DNA of 64,000 nucleotides from Bacteroidota bacterium (GCA_018829465.1 JAHJTN010000019.1:186001-250000); one strand, 5' to 3'. Positions 27,881 to 37,812 are shown, numbered from the stretch's first letter. Program-made: numbers and translations. The notes: generated by a model not told the origin, from the letters alone.

Positions 27881-28179
27881 ATTTCTTGCAACGAGGCCGA
27901 GGCGTGAAAAGTTTAGCGCTAGAAAAAATTTAAACCCGCTGTCCACTCAAATTTCTTTATTTTTCGTTTTTAGCGGATAATTTATATCTGTCTCAATATC
28001 AATTTATTTTGCAAAAAATGTATCAAATCGCGCACTATTCGTAATAAATTGTTAATTTGCGTAAGTATTTAAAATATATTGACTTACGAAGTGTCTAATA
28101 CCAGATTTATCAGGGCAAATGATATAATGTGCTTAGCGCTGTAAAAGCAAGACCAAACAAAAGTTAAAAATCTTAATCA

Positions 28180-28254
28180 ATGAAACACCCTTGTAAAAAT
28201 TTTGCACACAGGGACATGATTATTAAGGGTGTTCCATTCCTGTGCTGAGCACAG
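28180..28254 (+). repeat. single palindromic mini-ORF element plus a second small palindrome
   Basis: The core at 28180-28237 is 58 bp with arms ATGAAACACCCTT and AAGGGTGTTCCAT (12 of 13 pairs). The plus-strand mini-frame 28180-28248 starts MKHPCKNFAHRDMIIKG and is 22 residues long. Fused to its right end is CTGTGCTGAGCACAG (28240-28254), followed by TCGAAGCATG; this looks like another dispersed palindrome common in related genomes. The element faces the creatininase gene, whose ATG is 44 bp beyond the mini-frame stop. Confidence 0.75.
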
Positions 28255-28292
28255 TCGAAGCATGACCTTTGAAAAACAATAATTATAATCAG

Positions 28293-29117
28293 ATGAAAAT
28301 AATTTTATTCGCATGTATCGTTTTCACAACGAGTTGTCCGTTTTTGAAAGCACAGTCAAACCCAAAGCATATTTCTACCCGCGAGATGGATCGCATCAAT
28401 TGGATGGAATTTAGGGATTTTGTACCCGGAAAAATCAACACAGTTTTGCTGCCCACCGGCACACTCGAACCGCACGGCGTGGTAAACAACGGAGCCGACA
28501 ACACTGCACCCACAGCCATGGCAAAGACCCTCGCCGAAAGGGTAAACGCCATGATTGCACCCACCTTGCCTTATGGCATAACGGGTTCGATGGAGGCCTA
28601 TCCGGGAGCGTTTCAAATTTCGGAAAAAGCCTACCGCCCATTTGTCAGAGATATACTGGAAGGTTTGGCTAAAAACGGCTTTAAGAATATTATCATCCTC
28701 AACGGACACGGCGGTGGGCAAACTGCGGTGTTGCAATCCGTCGCCGCCGAAATTGCGATAGAGTTAAAAGTGCGGACACTGGTTATTAACTGGTGGTCTT
28801 TTGCTTCGGACATAACCCAAGAAGTGTTCGGCGAAGACGGCGGTCACGCCGGTCTTAACGAAACTGCTTTCATACAGGCCATCGACCCCACTTTGGTCCA
28901 TCCGGAAAAATATTCGGACGAAATGACCACGCCCTACCCGACTCCGGGAACTTGGGCAGCTGTGCCTTTTCCCTCCTCCATCGGGTTGTATAAAAAAGGA
29001 GAAGGCTTCCCAAAATTTAACCAAGCCAAGGCGGATGAATACTACAGAAAAGTGACCGATAAAGTTGGAAATCTTATACAGGAAATTATTAAAAAATGGG
29101 ATTTGGCAGGTTTATAA
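28293..29117 (+). CDS. exported creatininase-family amidohydrolase
   Basis: 274 residues with an N-terminal signal peptide (MKIILFACIVFTTSC..LKAQ) and a creatininase fold. Metal-ligand motifs are TGTLEPHG (Glu, His), an Asp in GADN, NGHGGG (His) and GGHAGLNETA (His, Glu). The family opens cyclic amides such as creatinine or formamide derivatives of pyrimidines; the substrate here is unknown. An exported form is unusual compared with the cytoplasmic creatininases. The ATG at 28293 is preferred over an upstream TTG. Confidence 0.85.
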   Translation: MKIILFACIVFTTSCPFLKAQSNPKHISTREMDRINWMEFRDFVPGKINTVLLPTGTLEPHGVVNNGADNTAPTAMAKTLAERVNAMIAPTLPYGITGSMEAYPGAFQISEKAYRPFVRDILEGLAKNGFKNIIILNGHGGGQTAVLQSVAAEIAIELKVRTLVINWWSFASDITQEVFGEDGGHAGLNETAFIQAIDPTLVHPEKYSDEMTTPYPTPGTWAAVPFPSSIGLYKKGEGFPKFNQAKADEYYRKVTDKVGNLIQEIIKKWDLAGL

Positions 29118-29185
29118 ATCCGAAGATTCTCCTTGAGAGACGATAAATAATCTAACCCTTCCGAGAAGTAAATAATTTGTAAGTG

Positions 29186-29929
29186 ATGCTGAAATTTTTT
29201 AGAACCATCCGAAAGAACCTCCTTGAACAAGGAAAAACCGCCAATTACCTTAAATACGCCATTGGCGAAATTGTACTTGTGGTCATTGGTATTTTAATTG
29301 CTTTACAGATTAATAATTGGAATGAGAGCCGCAAAAACAGAGCCTATGAACTGACTATGCTGGAAGAAGTTCATAAAGAATTAGTTAAAGATTTAGAACT
29401 CATAGAACGTTTGATTCCTAGTTTAAAAAGGTCTCAGCATAGTTTTAGGAAGCTCGCAGTAATGAAAACTGACCCTGGTCATAATTTAGACTCCCTGGAC
29501 TTCCACCTTCAAAGGGTTGATGGCTATGGACTCACATTTACAGTGAATAAAAGCCCTTTTGAAGCTATAAAATCGGGTGGGCTAGACCGCATTAGTAATC
29601 AAGAGATCAGAAATAATCTTTCAACATTATTTGGTTTTCATATTGAAAGTGCGGAAAAATGGATCAATGAAGTTCACAGAGTAGAGCTGTTCACCCGTGA
29701 TGAAATCTTTTATGAAATATTTGATCCTGTAGCAATCCCGAATGATAATGGTGGTGTTACTACTAAGCTAACCATCGAAAACCCTTCCCTTCTCTTTAAG
29801 AATCCAAAGTTTGATGAATTTCTCTTTAGATCCAGTTGGCCAATATCAAATACCATTCACTTTTTGTCTAGAATTCACGAGCAGATGGAGATTCTAAGCG
29901 AACAAATTGCTCAAGAATTGAATAAATAG
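29186..29929 (+). CDS. DUF6090 family membrane protein
   Basis: 247 residues. A basic amphipathic N-terminus (MLKFFRTIRKNLLEQGKTANYLKYA) leads into one transmembrane span (IGEIVLVVIGILIALQINNW, about 27-46), then an acidic helical domain. The N-terminal block GKTANYLKYAIGEI followed by the span is the diagnostic DUF6090 feature. This family is strongly amplified in Flavobacteriia and has no known function. Two further N-terminal fragments lie at 29936 and 41326. Confidence 0.85.
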   Translation: MLKFFRTIRKNLLEQGKTANYLKYAIGEIVLVVIGILIALQINNWNESRKNRAYELTMLEEVHKELVKDLELIERLIPSLKRSQHSFRKLAVMKTDPGHNLDSLDFHLQRVDGYGLTFTVNKSPFEAIKSGGLDRISNQEIRNNLSTLFGFHIESAEKWINEVHRVELFTRDEIFYEIFDPVAIPNDNGGVTTKLTIENPSLLFKNPKFDEFLFRSSWPISNTIHFLSRIHEQMEILSEQIAQELNK

Positions 29930-29935
29930 AATTTT

Positions 29936-30112
29936 ATGCTACGCTTCTTCCGGCATGTTAGAAAAAAACTCATCGAACAAGGTAAAACCGCAAATTACCT
30001 TAAATATGCCATTGGTGAAATCATCTTGGTAGTGATTGGGATTTTGCTTGCCTATCTTTACCCCATCTTTTTAAAAAGATTATTTTTTGACACTAACTCA
30101 TTTACCCACTGA
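29936..30112 (+). pseudogene. truncated DUF6090 N-terminal fragment
   Basis: A 58-codon frame beginning MLRFFRHVRKKLIEQGKTAN and keeping the span (GEIILVVIGILLA), then diverging into an unrelated tail (YLYPIFLKRL) and stopping. The full-length relative just upstream continues with QINNWNE at this point. It starts 6 bp after that gene and reads as a tandem copy cut off at its transmembrane segment. Confidence 0.75.
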
Positions 30113-30126
30113 AACATGTATTTACT

Positions 30127-30870
30127 TTGAATCCTGAGATTAAAATATTGGTTGTAGAAGATGAAATGATTATTGGTGCCAACATCTCGTTGCAGCTTAC
30201 TTCTTTGGGCTATGAAGTGAGCGGCATTGTTCCGCGCGGTGAAGAAGCCTTGGTGCATCTCAAAGAAAACCAACCCGACATTGTCTTAATGGACATACAG
30301 TTGAAAGGCAAAATAGATGGTGTGGAAACCGCCTTGTTGATGCAGCAACAATTTGATATTCCCATTATTTACCTCACTGCAAATGCTGACCAAGCAAACT
30401 TTGAGCGGGCCAAAGCCACCCACCCCTACGCTTTTATTTCAAAACCTTTTAAAAAATTAGACTTGCAGCGCGCCGTTGAATTAACAGTTGCTCGCCTACT
30501 TACAGAGAGAAGCGAAGATAAGAGCAGGCCCTTCAAAAACGATTTGCCTCTTGTAATCAGCGACTGCATCTATGTTCGCCACCAAGAAAAAATGGTAAAA
30601 GTTCCCATACATGAAATTTTTTATATAGAAGCGGAACGAAACTATTGCCGTATCCACACCAAAGAAAAAGAATATTTACAAGTGATGACCCTGAAAGACA
30701 TGGAAGAAAAACTTCCTCAAAACCATTTTTTGCGAATACATCGATCGTTTATAATCAATCTTTCTCAAATAGACGAAGTCGCAACCGACCACCTCGTTGT
30801 ACGCAGAAAAGCCATCCCCATTAGTAAAAACTTGCGAGGCGAATTGTTGAAACGCTTGCAAACGCTTTAG
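30127..30870 (+). CDS. LytTR-family response regulator
   Basis: 247 residues: receiver domain with Asp56 in VLMDIQLKG and a C-terminal LytTR DNA-binding domain from about 145 (IFYIEAERNYCRIHT, FLRIHRSFIIN). I place the start at TTG 30127 because MNPEIKILVVEDE is a standard receiver N-terminus and no in-frame ATG is nearby upstream. It is convergent with the paired histidine kinase gene (4 bp overlap of 3' ends), unlike the usual same-strand arrangement. Confidence 0.88.
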   Translation: MNPEIKILVVEDEMIIGANISLQLTSLGYEVSGIVPRGEEALVHLKENQPDIVLMDIQLKGKIDGVETALLMQQQFDIPIIYLTANADQANFERAKATHPYAFISKPFKKLDLQRAVELTVARLLTERSEDKSRPFKNDLPLVISDCIYVRHQEKMVKVPIHEIFYIEAERNYCRIHTKEKEYLQVMTLKDMEEKLPQNHFLRIHRSFIINLSQIDEVATDHLVVRRKAIPISKNLRGELLKRLQTL

Positions 30871-32810
30871 GCAGCTTTGTCGGTTTTAAATTCAAAATAC
30901 AAGTGGGCACCTTTGGTGTAATCACTTCGCATCTTCCCGTTAAGTTGCTGAACCAAAAGTTGGATAAGTTTGGTTCCGAATCCTTTAATGTTATTATCTA
31001 TATTACTAAAACCTACACCATTGTCTGCTACTGAAAGTTGTATGGTAGATTCTTCGGTTCGTTGCAAAAAGATTTTAATATTTCCGGGTCTATCATGAGG
31101 GAAAGCATGTTTTAAAGCGTTTGTCAGCAATTCGTTTATAATGAGACCCAAGGGCACCGCAGTGTCAATGTCTAATTCTAGCTTATTCATGGCACATTCG
31201 ATGGTCACTCTTTTTTCAGCCCCAAAGGAATCGAGTACGTGATGGCTCAAATCGAGGATATATTCTTTCATTTCGATAGCTGCCAGATTTTTACCCTGAT
31301 ACAGCCTTTGATGAATCATACTCATTGCCTGTACCCGGTTTTGTCCTTCTTGCATGGCGAGTATGGCGTTGCCATCAGACAACTGTGCCGATTGTAAAGC
31401 CAAAAGGCCAGACACTATCTCCAGGTTGTTTTTTACGCGGTGGTGAATCTCTTTGAGCAAAAATTCCTTTTCTGCATTTTGCTTGAGCAACAATGCATTG
31501 GTCTTTTTTTTGACTTGTATACTTCTATACAATCCAATTGAAAATATAAACAAAAGAATTAGGGTTACACCTGCCAATACTTGCCTGTCGCGTTGGCTGT
31601 TCAATTTGTTTTGCTGCTGAATGATGGTGTTTTCATTTTTTACTTTTTCAAATTGAGTCTTCAACTTTTCCATCTTTTTAACGGCTTCAGAGGTAGAAAC
31701 TTCAGCTTTTAATTGATCGTATTTTAAAAATGCACTGTAGGATTTATCGTAATCTTGCAATCCTGAATAGGCTATTGCCAACTCCTTAAACGCCTGTTGG
31801 AGGTACCATTTGTCTCCAAAATTCAAGGAGGCCAAACTGATGCTTTTTTGAAGACTTTGCACGGCATCATTGTATTTTTTTTCCTGATTTTCCAACTTTC
31901 CGATAGTAATCCAAAGTTTCATTTTCACAAAATCATTACCCAACAATTCTGTGTATCGCATAGCCTCCTCTGCCATTTTATTCGCCTGTTTGAATGCGCC
32001 CAAATCGGTATTAAAATCAGTCAAAGATATATAGGCATTGCTCAAAACGTTGTAAAATCCGTATTGTTCAGCCATTTCAATTGCCTGATTGTAGAAATTG
32101 ACGGCAGCATCGTATTTCTTAAGTTCGTGATAACTATCTGCCATCAAGACCAATGCATTGGCGTACCCCAAGTCATTCATCCCGCTTTTTTTATACGCTG
32201 AAATTGCCTTACGTGCATATGACAGTGCAGTTTCATAATGGCCTTGTTTCCATGAGAGGTTGCCCAAACTTGTGTATGCTATGGCCTTAACTTTAATATT
32301 GCCGCTCTGCTCCCCGCTTTGAAGAATTTCATTAGCCAAGTCAGTTGCATCTGAAAAAAAACCCCTCCGGTCTAAAATGGCACAAAGGTTGGCTTTGCGC
32401 AACCATTCATCTCTTTGTGAGATTTTTCCTTCGGCACTTTTTAGCAACACTTCGGCTTCATCCAATTGGGACATTCGCAACAGTAAACCGGCCAACGTAA
32501 TTTGCAATTTGCCTTCCCAAGCTCTCTCTTCTTTCGATCTGGCCATTTTCAATCCTTCCTTAGTGAAATCGAGTGCTTTTTGTTGGTTGCGTGTGTGATA
32601 GTAGTAGCCTAAGTCGTTTAAAATCTTAAGTTTTAAAGTATCGGAGGATGTTTTTGAAACGGCTTTTTCCAGTTGAGAAAGATAATCCAAACCGAAATCA
32701 TCCGTTTCAACAAAAATCTGCTGATAAGGATTTGGCCTATTGAAATCAATCAATTGCGCGATAACCCCGCAGGGCAACCCAAATAAAACAAGTGAAAGGA
32801 TGAATTTCAT
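30867..32810 (-). CDS. TPR sensor histidine kinase, HisKA_2 (HWE-like) type
   Basis: 647 residues. A signal peptide (MKFILSLVLFGLPCGVIA), TPR helices to about residue 380, a coiled coil, one transmembrane span near 415-435, then a HisKA_2 domain with phosphoacceptor His456 in KEIHHRVKNNLE and an ATPase domain (INELLTNALKHAF, DNGVGF). The start at 32810 is chosen because it gives a proper signal peptide. In this family the partner often is a LytTR regulator, as in the convergent neighbour. Confidence 0.9.
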   Translation of the reverse strand: MKFILSLVLFGLPCGVIAQLIDFNRPNPYQQIFVETDDFGLDYLSQLEKAVSKTSSDTLKLKILNDLGYYYHTRNQQKALDFTKEGLKMARSKEERAWEGKLQITLAGLLLRMSQLDEAEVLLKSAEGKISQRDEWLRKANLCAILDRRGFFSDATDLANEILQSGEQSGNIKVKAIAYTSLGNLSWKQGHYETALSYARKAISAYKKSGMNDLGYANALVLMADSYHELKKYDAAVNFYNQAIEMAEQYGFYNVLSNAYISLTDFNTDLGAFKQANKMAEEAMRYTELLGNDFVKMKLWITIGKLENQEKKYNDAVQSLQKSISLASLNFGDKWYLQQAFKELAIAYSGLQDYDKSYSAFLKYDQLKAEVSTSEAVKKMEKLKTQFEKVKNENTIIQQQNKLNSQRDRQVLAGVTLILLFIFSIGLYRSIQVKKKTNALLLKQNAEKEFLLKEIHHRVKNNLEIVSGLLALQSAQLSDGNAILAMQEGQNRVQAMSMIHQRLYQGKNLAAIEMKEYILDLSHHVLDSFGAEKRVTIECAMNKLELDIDTAVPLGLIINELLTNALKHAFPHDRPGNIKIFLQRTEESTIQLSVADNGVGFSNIDNNIKGFGTKLIQLLVQQLNGKMRSDYTKGAHLYFEFKTDKAA

Positions 32811-32987
32811 TTCCAAATATAGTAAAGAATTCAACTTTAATTTATACGATAATGGAAATGTTAAAATCGTTCGGAAACTAAACAGGTAGCTTCGGACAAA
32901 AAATGAAGCCATTCGTCCTCATTACAGATTTAAAATGGCTAAATAGTTCTTAATTAGATGCATTATTAATCTAAAAACTATTTTACA

Positions 32988-33752
32988 ATGAAAAAATTAA
33001 TCTACTGGATGATGCTGATTCCCATATTGGCAGTATCCCAAAGCAACGCAGATTTTGCTGTTGTTGAGAATTCGATGATTACGGCGAATCCGACAAAAAT
33101 TAAGGAATTTGAAAACGGTATTGCTAAGCACAACAAAAAGTATCACGCTGCCGGTGCCTACGGTGCAAGGGTGTACCTCATTTCCAACGGTGTCAACACC
33201 GGAAAATATATCTGGAGCATGGGGCCGCTACCTTGGGGCGAATTTGACAAAAGACCCGAAAACAAAGAACATGACGATGATTGGAATACCAATGTACTTC
33301 CTTATATAATGGCTGAAGGAGAAACAACCTACTGGAAATTTGAAGCCGAACATTCACATTTTCCAAAAGATATAACACTTAAAAAGTTGCTCGTTGATGT
33401 GTATGACATCAAAAGATTTGATGGCAGCAAAGCTTTAAAACTTTTGAAGAAAGTCCACAAAGTCATGGTTGAAAAAATGCCGGATGAAACCTTTGGCATT
33501 TACACCAATCAATTCAGCAACACCTTTGATGGAAAAGATCTGGCTTATGTATCATTTTTTGACAAATCGAGTTGGCTGGGAGAGGATAATGATTTTCCTA
33601 AAAAATACGATGCCGTTTTTGGTGAAGGTAGTTTTGATCATTTTCTAAAAGATTGGGAAGAGGTGAGCATGGGCAGTAGAACCGAACTTTGGAATTTGAG
33701 ATTAGACCTCAGCGGACTTAATGCCGAAGTAAAAGCGGCGGACAGAAAATAA
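32988..33752 (+). CDS. exported protein of unknown function
   Basis: 254 residues with a signal peptide (MKKLIYWMMLIPILAVSQS). The mature part is rich in Lys, Asp and aromatic residues (KYIWSMGPLPWGEF, TYWKFEAEH, DLAYVSFFDKSSW) and resembles a two-fold repeat of antibiotic-biosynthesis-monooxygenase-like ferredoxin folds, but I cannot identify a family. It sits upstream of a small NTF2-like lipoprotein gene (26 bp gap), so both may be one unit. Confidence 0.7.
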   Translation: MKKLIYWMMLIPILAVSQSNADFAVVENSMITANPTKIKEFENGIAKHNKKYHAAGAYGARVYLISNGVNTGKYIWSMGPLPWGEFDKRPENKEHDDDWNTNVLPYIMAEGETTYWKFEAEHSHFPKDITLKKLLVDVYDIKRFDGSKALKLLKKVHKVMVEKMPDETFGIYTNQFSNTFDGKDLAYVSFFDKSSWLGEDNDFPKKYDAVFGEGSFDHFLKDWEEVSMGSRTELWNLRLDLSGLNAEVKAADRK

Positions 33753-33778
33753 TTTAAACCAACCAAAAACTAAATAGC

Positions 33779-34303
33779 ATGAAAAATCTGATTTTTATAG
33801 GAATAACGATGGTTTTGTTTTTATCATCCTGTAGTCAAAAACCCCGTTACACTCAAAATTCGACGGAGATTGAAACCCTGAAAGCAGCCATAAGCAATTA
33901 TGAAGCCGGAAATTGGGAAGCATTTTCCAAACATTTTGCCGATACGGTTAAAATCTATACAAACTCTGAAAACAACCACCTCTCTATTCAACAAGCCGTG
34001 TCGAACGAAAAAGAAAACCTCATTCCCTTTTCATCCTACAAATTTAAAGCAAGTTCTTCTGAATTTGAAATGGTAGTCACCGACAAAGGCGAAACTTGGG
34101 TGAATTTCTGGGGCGTTTGGCAAGGTATCCTCATCGCCAACAACCAACAGGTGGATGTACCGATACACATGACCTTACAATTTGTAGATGGAAAAATTGT
34201 GGAAGAACACGATTATTTTGACAACACACCGGTGCTTACTGCCTTGCAAAAAATTGAATCGGCTTCTAATGAAGCAAACCAAGAATTAAGTATTGAAAAT
34301 TAG
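33779..34303 (+). CDS. SnoaL/NTF2-like lipoprotein
   Basis: 174 residues. Lipoprotein signal MKNLIFIGITMVLFLSSC (lipobox Cys18) and a mature domain with the NTF2-like pattern (IETLKAAISNYEAGNWEAF, HFADTVKIYT, ETWVNFWGVWQG, GKIVEEHDYFD). These folds bind small molecules or act as enzymes; none can be named. It follows the exported protein gene and is ended by a terminator hairpin. Confidence 0.8.
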   Translation: MKNLIFIGITMVLFLSSCSQKPRYTQNSTEIETLKAAISNYEAGNWEAFSKHFADTVKIYTNSENNHLSIQQAVSNEKENLIPFSSYKFKASSSEFEMVVTDKGETWVNFWGVWQGILIANNQQVDVPIHMTLQFVDGKIVEEHDYFDNTPVLTALQKIESASNEANQELSIEN

Positions 34304-34313
34304 AGTTAGCTGA

Positions 34314-34359
34314 AAAAACCTCACTCATTCCGGCTTCACGTCGGGATGTTGAGGTTTTT
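34314..34359 (+). terminator. terminator hairpin after the NTF2-like gene
   Basis: Outer arms AAAAACCTCA (34314-34323) and TGAGGTTTTT (34350-34359) enclose a second small stem; read to the right it ends in a T-run. Confidence 0.7.
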
Positions 34360-34461
34360 ACATTTTTAAACTACCCTACAATTTGTTGAAAAACAGGCTT
34401 GAAATCTGTATAAAAACAATTCCAAATCTCAATTAAAGCATAAAAAATCAAACAGAATACC

Positions 34462-34797
34462 ATGGAAAGTGAAATTTCAAACTGGTCGAAAGAAGAGCTA
34501 AAAATCTACATCCTGCTGTTGTGTACAAAGGCTGATTCTGACGTAACTCCTGAGGAAATCAACCTTATCAAATCTAAAACCACTACCGAAATTTTTGATA
34601 AGATGTATATGGAAATCCGTGCGGATGACGAAAACACCAGCTTGGAAAAAATTGAGGCTGCCATCGCCCTGCATCATTACGACATCACAGAAGTTTTCGA
34701 GCTTAGGAAAGAAATGCGCGCTGTTTTTAGCGCCGACAAACATTTTGGCAGAAAAGAACACTACCTAGATCAAATAATGGATCATATTATTTATTGA
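34462..34797 (+). CDS. small acidic helical protein (TerB-like), paralogue of 42120-42455
   Basis: 111 residues, acidic and helical, with no signal peptide. The pattern YILLLCTKADSDVTPEEINLI followed by a second helical hairpin ending in YLDQIMDHIIY looks like a TerB-type calcium/metal-binding helical domain, though the tellurite-resistance context is absent. The gene at 42120 encodes a colinear protein of identical length, about half identical by eye. Confidence 0.65.
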   Translation: MESEISNWSKEELKIYILLLCTKADSDVTPEEINLIKSKTTTEIFDKMYMEIRADDENTSLEKIEAAIALHHYDITEVFELRKEMRAVFSADKHFGRKEHYLDQIMDHIIY

Positions 34798-34845
34798 CAC
34801 ATTCTAATCCCTCTTCAATAAACTAACAACCAAAAACTAACTATC

Positions 34846-35883
34846 ATGAACCTAAAACAATCATTTATCATTGCTGTAATAATCAGCGTGATCAGTATTA
34901 CGTCTTGGGAACTTTTTTGGCGTTCTCAGGGGAAATATCCGACACTGAACGACGACAAATCACTGTGGGCCATGCACCGAGCCGATGTAGAAACAGCTTC
35001 AAAAGACGATTATATCATTTTGGGGTCTTCAAGGGCTTATTTTGATATTCAAGTAAAAGCATTTGAAAAAGCAACGGGCAAAAAACCCATACAGCTGTCC
35101 TCAACAGGCTCCTCGCCGTTGCCTTCCTTTCATGATATCGTTGAGAATACCAATTTTAACGGAACAATCATTATGGGAGTAACTCCCGGTTTATTTTTCT
35201 CAACGACTTTCCCAGAAGCATCTCCTTGGAAAAGAATTCAAATGAAGGTAGATTATTTTCAAAAAAGAACTTATGCACAGCGTATCAATTATGCACTATC
35301 TATTCCGCTGCAGCAAAATTTAGTATTCATGTCAGCAGATGAAGAAGAATGGGCAGATGATATCGATTTAAAAGCATTGTTGAAGCAAATTCAAATTGTT
35401 AAACGTACCCAAGTTCCAACTATGCCTCCCTTCTACAATTTTGGTGATGTGGATATTGACCGAAATATGAGTATGACCCATCGCACGGCAATCGATACCG
35501 CTTTTGCAAATACGGTTATCAAGGTTTGGAGGTTCTATGGTGGAATTACACCTCCACCCGATAAAAAAACAACCATAACTTTTTTCATGAAAGATCTCGA
35601 TAAATTTAAAGCTCGAGGCGGGAATCTTATCCTTGTCAGATTTCCCAGCAGTGGCGGAGTCAGAGCTGGTGAAAATAAGGCATTCCCAAGAGCTGAATTT
35701 TGGGATGATTTGGTAAAACAAACCAACCTAAAAAGTTATCATTTTGAAGATTATGAGTCCTTGAAAAATCTTAAATGCCCGGAAGAATCCCACCTTTCCG
35801 CTGCAGATGCCCAATATTTCACGTCAGAAATCTTGACAATCATGAAAGCCGATGGCGCATTAACTAACTATAAAACTAACTAA
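34846..35883 (+). CDS. membrane-anchored SGNH/DHHW-like partner of an MBOAT acyltransferase
   Basis: 345 residues. An N-terminal anchor (SFIIAVIISVISITSWELFW) precedes an extracytoplasmic domain with a GSSRAYFDI block, which resembles the nucleophile block of SGNH-type hydrolases, and a late HLSAADAQYF resembling the catalytic Asp-X-X-His block. It lies 2 bp upstream of the MBOAT gene. Pairs of this kind O-acetylate cell-envelope or exopolysaccharide sugars (as AlgI/AlgJ/AlgX); the polymer here is unknown. Confidence 0.72.
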   Translation: MNLKQSFIIAVIISVISITSWELFWRSQGKYPTLNDDKSLWAMHRADVETASKDDYIILGSSRAYFDIQVKAFEKATGKKPIQLSSTGSSPLPSFHDIVENTNFNGTIIMGVTPGLFFSTTFPEASPWKRIQMKVDYFQKRTYAQRINYALSIPLQQNLVFMSADEEEWADDIDLKALLKQIQIVKRTQVPTMPPFYNFGDVDIDRNMSMTHRTAIDTAFANTVIKVWRFYGGITPPPDKKTTITFFMKDLDKFKARGGNLILVRFPSSGGVRAGENKAFPRAEFWDDLVKQTNLKSYHFEDYESLKNLKCPEESHLSAADAQYFTSEILTIMKADGALTNYKTN

Positions 35884-35885
35884 CC

Positions 35886-37301
35886 ATGCTGTTTAATTCT
35901 CTAAGCTTTGTCGTTTTTTTGGTAGTTGTACTGTCTTTGTACTACGCACCTATATTGAACTGGACTTCCAAAAAGAGAATGCTCCTCTTCTCAAGTTATG
36001 TTTTTTACGGTTTGTGGAATCCGCCTTTGGTCATTTTGCTGTGGATATCTACTGTCGTTGATTGGATAACGGGGGAAAAACTAGCCATTGAGGAAAATGA
36101 GCACAAAAGAAAATTGTGGTTGTTGCTCAGTATGTTTGTCAATATGGGCTTTTTGTTCTTTTTTAAATACGGGGATTTTTTGTTGGAAAATTTCACTTTA
36201 TTCATGAATGCCGTTGGTGTTGATTTCCAATCCAAACCCATGGGCATTATTCTACCGATGGGCATTTCTTTTTACACTTTTCAAACCATGTCATATACCA
36301 TCGATATGTACCTAAAAAGAACAGAACGCGCCAAAACTTTTTTAGATTTTGCGCTATACGTGACCTTCTTTCCGCAATTAGTTGCAGGACCCATCGTGCG
36401 AGCCGGGGATTTGATAGGTCAATTTTACGAAGAAAAAAGAGCGACCATCAACCAATTTATTTGGGGGTTATTTTTGTTTACCATGGGTTTGTTTCAAAAA
36501 GTAGTGCTGGCAGACAGCCTGCTTGCCAAAACTGCCGATGACGTTTTTGGTGCCGGAAAATCTTTATTCCCATTGGACGCTTGGACAGGAACCTTGGCTT
36601 TTTCGGGACAAATATTTTTTGATTTTGCAGGTTATTCAACCTGTGCTATCGGAATTGCTCTGATGCTTGGGATGGTATTGCCCGATAACTTTAGGTATCC
36701 TTATGCTTCATTGGGGTTTTCTGATTTATGGAAGCGTTGGCATATCTCCCTTTCAAGCTGGTTAAAAGATTATCTCTACATCCCGCTAGGAGGAAACAGA
36801 AAAGGGATTGCCCGTATGTACGTTGCTTTGATGCTCACGATGTTGCTAGGTGGTTTGTGGCATGGTGCCGCATGGACATTTGTCGTTTGGGGAGGCTTAC
36901 ATGGTAGTTATTTAATTTTGGAAAGACTCCAAAGGCAATATTTGCCCTTTAAAATAACACCTCAAAATGGTATTTTCTTGGCTTTTCTAACTTTTACCTG
37001 TGTAAACATTACTTGGGTGTTTTTTAGGGCTCGTGAATTTTCAACGGCTTGGAACATGCTAAAATCTATGTTATTTATCGATTTAGATGGTGAAAAAATC
37101 TTGCAATTCTTTGATATCATCAAGGTGTTGACCCTGATTACGATCATGTTTATCTGTCATTGGATCATGCGAAACAAATCAATGAAAGAAGTTTCAGAAA
37201 AAACTTCCCCTTGGGTGTTGGGTACCGTTTGGGCAGTCTTATTTTTCTTTATTACCATCGCTCAAGGCAGCGGAGAGCAATTTATCTATTTTCAGTTTTA
37301 A
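35886..37301 (+). CDS. MBOAT-family membrane O-acyltransferase, AlgI-like
   Basis: 471 residues with about ten hydrophobic spans. Family motifs are YTFQTMSYTIDMY, FPQLVAGPIVR, WHISLSSWLKDYLYIPLGGNRKG and the catalytic His326 in LWHGAAWTFVVWGGLHG. The AlgI group moves acyl groups across the inner membrane onto extracytoplasmic polysaccharides, together with a membrane-anchored transferase, here the gene immediately upstream. Confidence 0.92.
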   Translation: MLFNSLSFVVFLVVVLSLYYAPILNWTSKKRMLLFSSYVFYGLWNPPLVILLWISTVVDWITGEKLAIEENEHKRKLWLLLSMFVNMGFLFFFKYGDFLLENFTLFMNAVGVDFQSKPMGIILPMGISFYTFQTMSYTIDMYLKRTERAKTFLDFALYVTFFPQLVAGPIVRAGDLIGQFYEEKRATINQFIWGLFLFTMGLFQKVVLADSLLAKTADDVFGAGKSLFPLDAWTGTLAFSGQIFFDFAGYSTCAIGIALMLGMVLPDNFRYPYASLGFSDLWKRWHISLSSWLKDYLYIPLGGNRKGIARMYVALMLTMLLGGLWHGAAWTFVVWGGLHGSYLILERLQRQYLPFKITPQNGIFLAFLTFTCVNITWVFFRAREFSTAWNMLKSMLFIDLDGEKILQFFDIIKVLTLITIMFICHWIMRNKSMKEVSEKTSPWVLGTVWAVLFFFITIAQGSGEQFIYFQF

Positions 37302-37390
37302 GCCCAAAAACCAACAATTGTTAAAACAAAATCTACTTTCGGCTTTCAGACTCGAAATTAAAATTTCAAACAGTATTAAAAACTTATAAA

Positions 37391-37807
37391 ATGAAGCACA
37401 CAAACCAAAAACCGGAGTACTTCTTACTCCGACCTGAAATTGAAAAAGCCTACGGCTACTCGCACGCCGTGAAAATTGGCAATCATATTAAAATATCAGG
37501 AGCCGTTAGCATGGACGATGAAGGGAGTCCAACAGCCGTTTATGATCTCTTGCAACAGATGAAAAATTGCTATGCCGATTTAGAAAAAATTCTAAAACAT
37601 TTCGGATGCACTTTTGACGATGTGGTGAAAGAAGATGTGTTTACCACCAATATGACTTTGTTTTTAGAGCATGCAGCTTATCGCAACGAGATTTACAAAA
37701 ACCATTTTCCAACAGGGACATGGCTTGGTGTGAAGGAATTGGCCTTACCTGAATTTTTGATTGAAATAGAGTTGGAGGTTTATAAAACAGAAAACCAAAA
37801 AACGTAA
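37391..37807 (+). CDS. RidA/YjgF-family protein, cytoplasmic
   Basis: 138 residues of the RidA fold (trimeric enamine/imine deaminase family). KIGNHIKISGAVSMDDEG and MKNCYADLEKILKHFGCTFDDVVKEDVFTTN (written here in two parts of the same run) match the family, but the classical catalytic arginine-rich IVEIEAVA end reads FLIEIELEVYK. Exact chemistry is unknown. It has no signal peptide, unlike the other RidA protein at 39316. Confidence 0.82.
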   Translation: MKHTNQKPEYFLLRPEIEKAYGYSHAVKIGNHIKISGAVSMDDEGSPTAVYDLLQQMKNCYADLEKILKHFGCTFDDVVKEDVFTTNMTLFLEHAAYRNEIYKNHFPTGTWLGVKELALPEFLIEIELEVYKTENQKT

Positions 37808-37812
37808 CTGTA